From Malus domestica (taxonomy: Eukaryota; Streptophyta; Magnoliopsida; Rosales; Rosaceae): a DNA stretch of 64,000 nucleotides. Under the pieces are notes generated by a model, which was given only the letters and a program-made list of their open reading frames with translations, did not search any database and was not told the origin of the DNA. Positions 60,034-64,000 of this stretch are shown piece after piece (position 1 is the stretch's first letter; each line of letters begins with the position of its first letter). The position numbers and the translations under genes are program-made. The stretch covers positions 6,522,501-6,586,500 of the forward strand of contig NC_091675.1 in NCBI RefSeq assembly GCF_042453785.1, in the 5' to 3' direction.

Positions 60034-60481
60034 GAGTAATGTTATTCATACCATGTTTTTATACCACATTAGGTGGCATCTGATGTGCACAACCACATCA
60101 TTTAAAAAATTTGCAAAACCCAAGGAAATGAAGGAGAAAGACTCCTCGTATACCACAATTATCATTTAATTAATTAGTTTTTCTTCATTATTAGTTTATT
60201 AAATAAGGAAAACTAATGAAAATGGTTTGAAAACTTTGAGTTTTAACGATAAGGACAAAATAAAAGGTAAAGTGAAGAGTATCATGATTGACTTTTTAGT
60301 GTAAAAATGTGGTTTTTCGTTAAAGTAAACAGTACCGGGAGCTTTTCGTTAAAGTTTTCTATTTAATAATGAACTAAATTTTAAAATATGAATAATTCAA
60401 ATGATGTGGTTGTCCATATCAAATGTCATCTAAGGTGATATAAAAATGTAGTACAAAAACATGATTTGAATAACATTACTT
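60034..60481. mobile_element. Mutator-type MITE, family A, carrying a nested family B MITE
   Basis: GAGTAATGTTATTCATACC starts it and AATAACATTACT ends it. A perfect 9-bp duplication AAATATTTT flanks it (60025-60033, 60482-60490). A 155-bp family B element sits inside at 60206-60360. It lies about 240 bp upstream of the glyoxalase ATG. Confidence 0.88.
60206..60360 (+). mobile_element. hAT-like MITE, family B, nested in a family A MITE
   Basis: AGGAAAACTAATGAAAATGG to CGTTAAAGTTTTCT, 155 bp. The flanks ATTAAATA and ATTTAATA agree at 7 of 8 bases. The other family A copies read straight through this point, which confirms the insertion. Confidence 0.85.
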
Positions 60482-60723
60482 AAATATTTTACCTAAAAAC
60501 GATTTTAGTTGTTTAGAAACACTTGTCAAACGAGCTATAAACCACGTATTGAAACTTTTGAAATGAAAATATTTCTATTAGAAGTTGGACCAAAATCCAA
60601 GTCATTAAAAAAACAAATGGGTCCATCATTAGCACATGCAAGGCCCAATTACAATCTCTCCAGCATGCAGATAACTCAGAGTGAGCGGGATAGAGTGTGG
60701 TGCAGAAGAAAGGGAACCAAAAA

Positions 60724-63700
60724 ATGTCATCTTTATCGGCTACTCTGAATCTCTTAAGACCCTCTCTGGCTCCATCGCCACCGTCCGTGAGGTTTTTTGG
60801 TGTGCGAAACTCTGCCTCTTCTTATTCTACTTCTCGGAGACTCACTCTCTTTCAACTCGGCTCTGGTAATTACTTCCTCCAAAGTATCAAAAACCCATGT
60901 TTGTTTTCCATTACATTTTGTGTTTGTGAAATTTGTATTGATTAATTGTGGGTTGTTTTGGTTTTATAATTTTATAATGTAGCAATAGAATTTAACTCAA
61001 ATGTGCAATGTATATGTGTTATGCTGAGTTCTGGGTTGAATAATGTATGATATAGCAGAGTGGAAATTTTTTGCTTCATTTTTTTCTTCTTGGGCAAAAT
61101 CAATGTAGTTATATCAAATTTCGTAATGCGGTTTTCGTGAAGATTAAGAAAATTCAAATTATACGAAAGCTTTAGTTTAACTGTTATAATTCTGAAGATA
61201 CATTGCCTTTGCATAAGTTCCTACATCAAAAAGAAAACCTTTAAATTAATTCCAATATAAAAATAAATAAAAGCTGTGACCTTTACATGATTCAGCATAA
61301 ATTAATTTGTATAATGCTTCACCTTTGCAAAAAATTTACCCCTGTTTTTCATTTATTTTGTCTACTTTTAATCAAGTTAAGAATTTTAACAAAGATTTTG
61401 GGGCACTCGGTTTAATTAAATTTACATTTTGATTAACTAAATATATCAGTTGGTTATAATATGCCTTGCGCTTATGATTTGGGGTGGTTTTCCAGCTCTG
61501 CCTCAATCACAACTGTTAGGTGCAAAAGCATCTGAGTTGCTAAGAGGAGAGGGAAACCCTTCAGAGGCTGCCCCAGTTGCGAATTTGGCACAGGCAGGCA
61601 CCGCTATTGCCAAGGAAAATGCACTGGAGTGGGTAAAAAATGACAAAAGAAGAATGCTTCATGTTGTCTATCGTGTTGGGGACTTGGACAAGACTATAAA
61701 GTATGCGTCTATTTAGTAGAAGAAATATTGATTCCGTATCGCGTAGTTCTTTGGACAAGACTATAATCTTTTGTGATGCAGATTCTATACTGAATGTTTG
61801 GGGATGAAGCTGTTAAGAAAACGTGACATACCTGAGGATCGATATTCGAATGCTTTTCTTGGATATGGACCAGAAGAATCCAATTTTGTGGTTGAACTTA
61901 CATACAGTAAGTATTTTATAAGTAATTCTGTGTAATTCAAGATTATTTTGTAGTTTAATAGAAATACTTTTTATATTGTATGCTTTCATATGAATGTGAA
62001 ATTGCATTATGTTATACTCGTAGATTACGGAGTGGACAAGTACAACATTGGGACTGGTTTTGGCCATTTTGGCATTGCACTTGAAGATGTAAGTTCTTTT
62101 TTTCTTAATATCGCTGTGGTTTTTCTCTCATGACAAACTACTCTTATTTGTGCGTTTTCTTGGTTTGGATTTTTAATTCATTGTCCATCTACTGAACTAT
62201 AAAACCAATGAATTTTACTTACAATTATAAGCAATACTCTTCTCAGCTTTAACTTTTAAGCTGAATGAATTCATTGTCTATCTTTTTACCTTCTGCCCTT
62301 CTCTTTTGTCTTTTCAACATCCCTACTCTTCAGAAGCTTTGGAGCATTATCTCTTACAATTTTCATTTCTTATCCATAATGTTTTATATGCCAATTTTTT
62401 TTTTCTTTAAGTTACGCAAGTTTTTTGTAGGTAACCAAAACCGTGGAACTTATAAAGGCAAAGGGAGGGAAAGTTACCGAGGAACCTGGTCCTGCTAAAG
62501 GTGGCAGCACAATAGTTGCCTCTGTTGAGGATCCCGATGGCTACACGTTTGAGCTTTTGGAGAGAGGGCCTTCACCTGAGCCCTTCCGTCAAGTGATGCT
62601 TCGTGTAGGTGATCTTGACCGTGCTATTAACTTTTATAAGAAGGTGAGATGTCTTAAACGAATTTCTTTTATTTTTTAAATATTTGTTCCTGGTTCGGCT
62701 TTTTATAGGTAAGCTTTCCTGAAGCTTTGACCATTGTGTTTTTTTTTTTTTAACATGAAGGCTTATGGGATGGAACTTCTCCACAAGAGAGATAATCCTG
62801 AATACAAGGTAACTTCACACATGCGACCCACTGACAAATTCCCTGATAGGCTGATAGGCAGGATACCCTTGGAATAATAGAAATTGTGACGGAAACATGC
62901 CATCGCAAATTTGCCATTTATGTGGCTGTTTGTGTAGGAGTGATATGGGCATGAAGACCCTTATGAATTGATGTAGTGCCCGTACATAGTGATACCACTT
63001 TGTATTTAGAGGCCATCTTTTGTGAGCTGTCTGTTCATTATTTTCACAATGCTTCTTGCTTCCTGGATTCTGGGTACATGGCAGTAGTTGTGTACTGAAG
63101 GCATCCCATAACATACCTTCTTGCTGGATTATGATTTTGAGCCTGCTACTCTACCTACCTAATAGCTGGTTCTGCTTGTTTACCAGTGTACTGTTGCCGT
63201 GTTGGGCTACGGTCCTGAAGATAAGAACGCAGTGCTTGAACTGACGTACAACTATGGGATCACAGATTATGACAAAGGAAATGGTTACGCGCAGGTATTT
63301 ACAAGATATTTTATTTCTCAAAGCACTGATATGAGCTATACCAGTCTGCTCACCAATTTCCATGTTATTATACGAAGAATACTAAATCTGCATCCCAAAT
63401 TGTAACAGATCGCAATAGGCACAGATGATGTTTACAAGACTGCAGAAGCAATCAAACTAAGTGGAGGGAAGATTATTCTTGATCCTGGGCCTTTGCCAGG
63501 CATCAACACAAAGATAACTGCTTGCCTCGACCCTGATGGCTGGAAATCGGTATGTCCTGTCCAATTTAGTTGCATTTTTTCTTAGTCGGTAGTTCTGGTA
63601 CCAATTAGAGTGCAAAATTCAGTATTGAAATAGCACATTGGTGTTATGTCATATTCGTACCTTTTATCATGAATCATTATCATATTTTAAAGCAAACGAT

Positions 63701-63771
63701 CCGATTTTTTTGGCCTCCCCAATTTGCAGGTCTTTGTTGATAATGCTGATTTTCTGAAGGAATTAGAGTGA
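60724..63771 (+). CDS. Plastid-type lactoylglutathione lyase (glyoxalase I), 9 exons, 362 aa
   Basis: Exons are 60724-60865, 61496-61700, 61782-61906, 62024-62088, 62431-62643, 62761-62808, 63187-63294, 63409-63549 and 63730-63771, 1089 bases, all GT-AG with correct phase. Residues 1 to about 60 are Ser/Arg/Leu-rich, like a plastid transit peptide. Two glyoxalase domains follow: residues about 98-220 ([13 protein letters not shown], with H103 as a likely metal ligand, and FVVELTYNYG) and about 230-350 ([22 protein letters not shown]). The second domain lacks the His of the first motif, as is usual in plant two-domain forms. The enzyme condenses methylglyoxal with glutathione into S-lactoylglutathione, the first step of detoxification before glyoxalase II. 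The upstream AAGGCCCAAT is a common promoter motif of housekeeping plant genes. Confidence 0.94.
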
Positions 63772-64000
63772 AGAAAAGCATCACCAACAGCTCAAAAATT
63801 GAGCCCGTGGAAGATTTGTAACAATTTTGACTGTACATTATCCTAACCTCGTTATCTTGAAGCAGCCATGAGAGAACATATTAAAACCAAACTTGTAGAT
63901 GCATTACTTTGTATAAGATAGTAACAGTTGTTATAAGTTCCATTCTTTCCCACCGAAACGTAGATATAGAATTGGATTCTGAGATAACTGCACGTTGATT
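63772..64000 (+). other. 3' UTR of the glyoxalase gene, cut by the window end
   Basis: It begins after the TGA at 63769-63771. No AATAAA is seen; ATTAAAACC near 63880 could serve as a variant polyadenylation signal. Confidence 0.45.

Overview
This window looks like nuclear DNA of a flowering plant, most likely a woody rosid and probably Rosaceae. It is AT-rich, its genes have many introns with GT-AG borders, and intergenic space is full of small non-autonomous transposons. It also carries a Cassandra-type retroelement with 5S-rRNA-like promoters. The family assignment is inference from repeat style and protein resemblance; no database was consulted.

Layout. 1-8600 has no gene I can support: a solo LTR with perfect 5-bp duplications (2197-3332), small transposons and simple repeats. 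8608-11688 (minus) encodes a small lysine-rich, probably nuclear protein. 13195-15797 (minus) encodes a GT47/exostosin-type Golgi glycosyltransferase with a possible spliced leader. 16.8-25.2 kb is repeat-rich: Cassandra TRIM, a 716-bp hAT element, T-rich repeats and a LINE remnant. 25242-39865 is a carotenoid cleavage dioxygenase (CCD) pseudogene with 13 recognisable exons. It is broken by two exon insertions and at least three frameshifts, and its intron 5 holds a six-element nest of transposons. 39.9-48.5 kb mixes duplicated CCD-upstream DNA, more transposons and a compact TOM7 gene (43155-43376). 48552-53595 is the apparently intact sister CCD gene (13 exons, 615 codons). 54576-55809 is a decayed WD40 gene of the JINGUBANG type. 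56591-57896 (minus) is a TIP4-type tonoplast aquaporin. 60724-63771 is a plastid-type two-domain glyoxalase I with nine exons.

The clearest story is a tandem CCD pair. The upstream flank of the dead copy recurs upstream of the live copy, so the locus arose by local duplication. One copy then decayed while transposons accumulated in it. Target-site duplications and an empty site let the insertion order be read: a Harbinger-like element received a solo LTR, which received a hAT element carrying about seven 345-bp tandem units. A second Harbinger-like element landed 16 bp from the end of the first and received a Mutator-type element, which received a 2.7-kb solo LTR. I found no CRISPR array, rRNA gene or tRNA gene. 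The exon models come from reading splice borders against the paralogue or remembered family motifs, not from transcripts.
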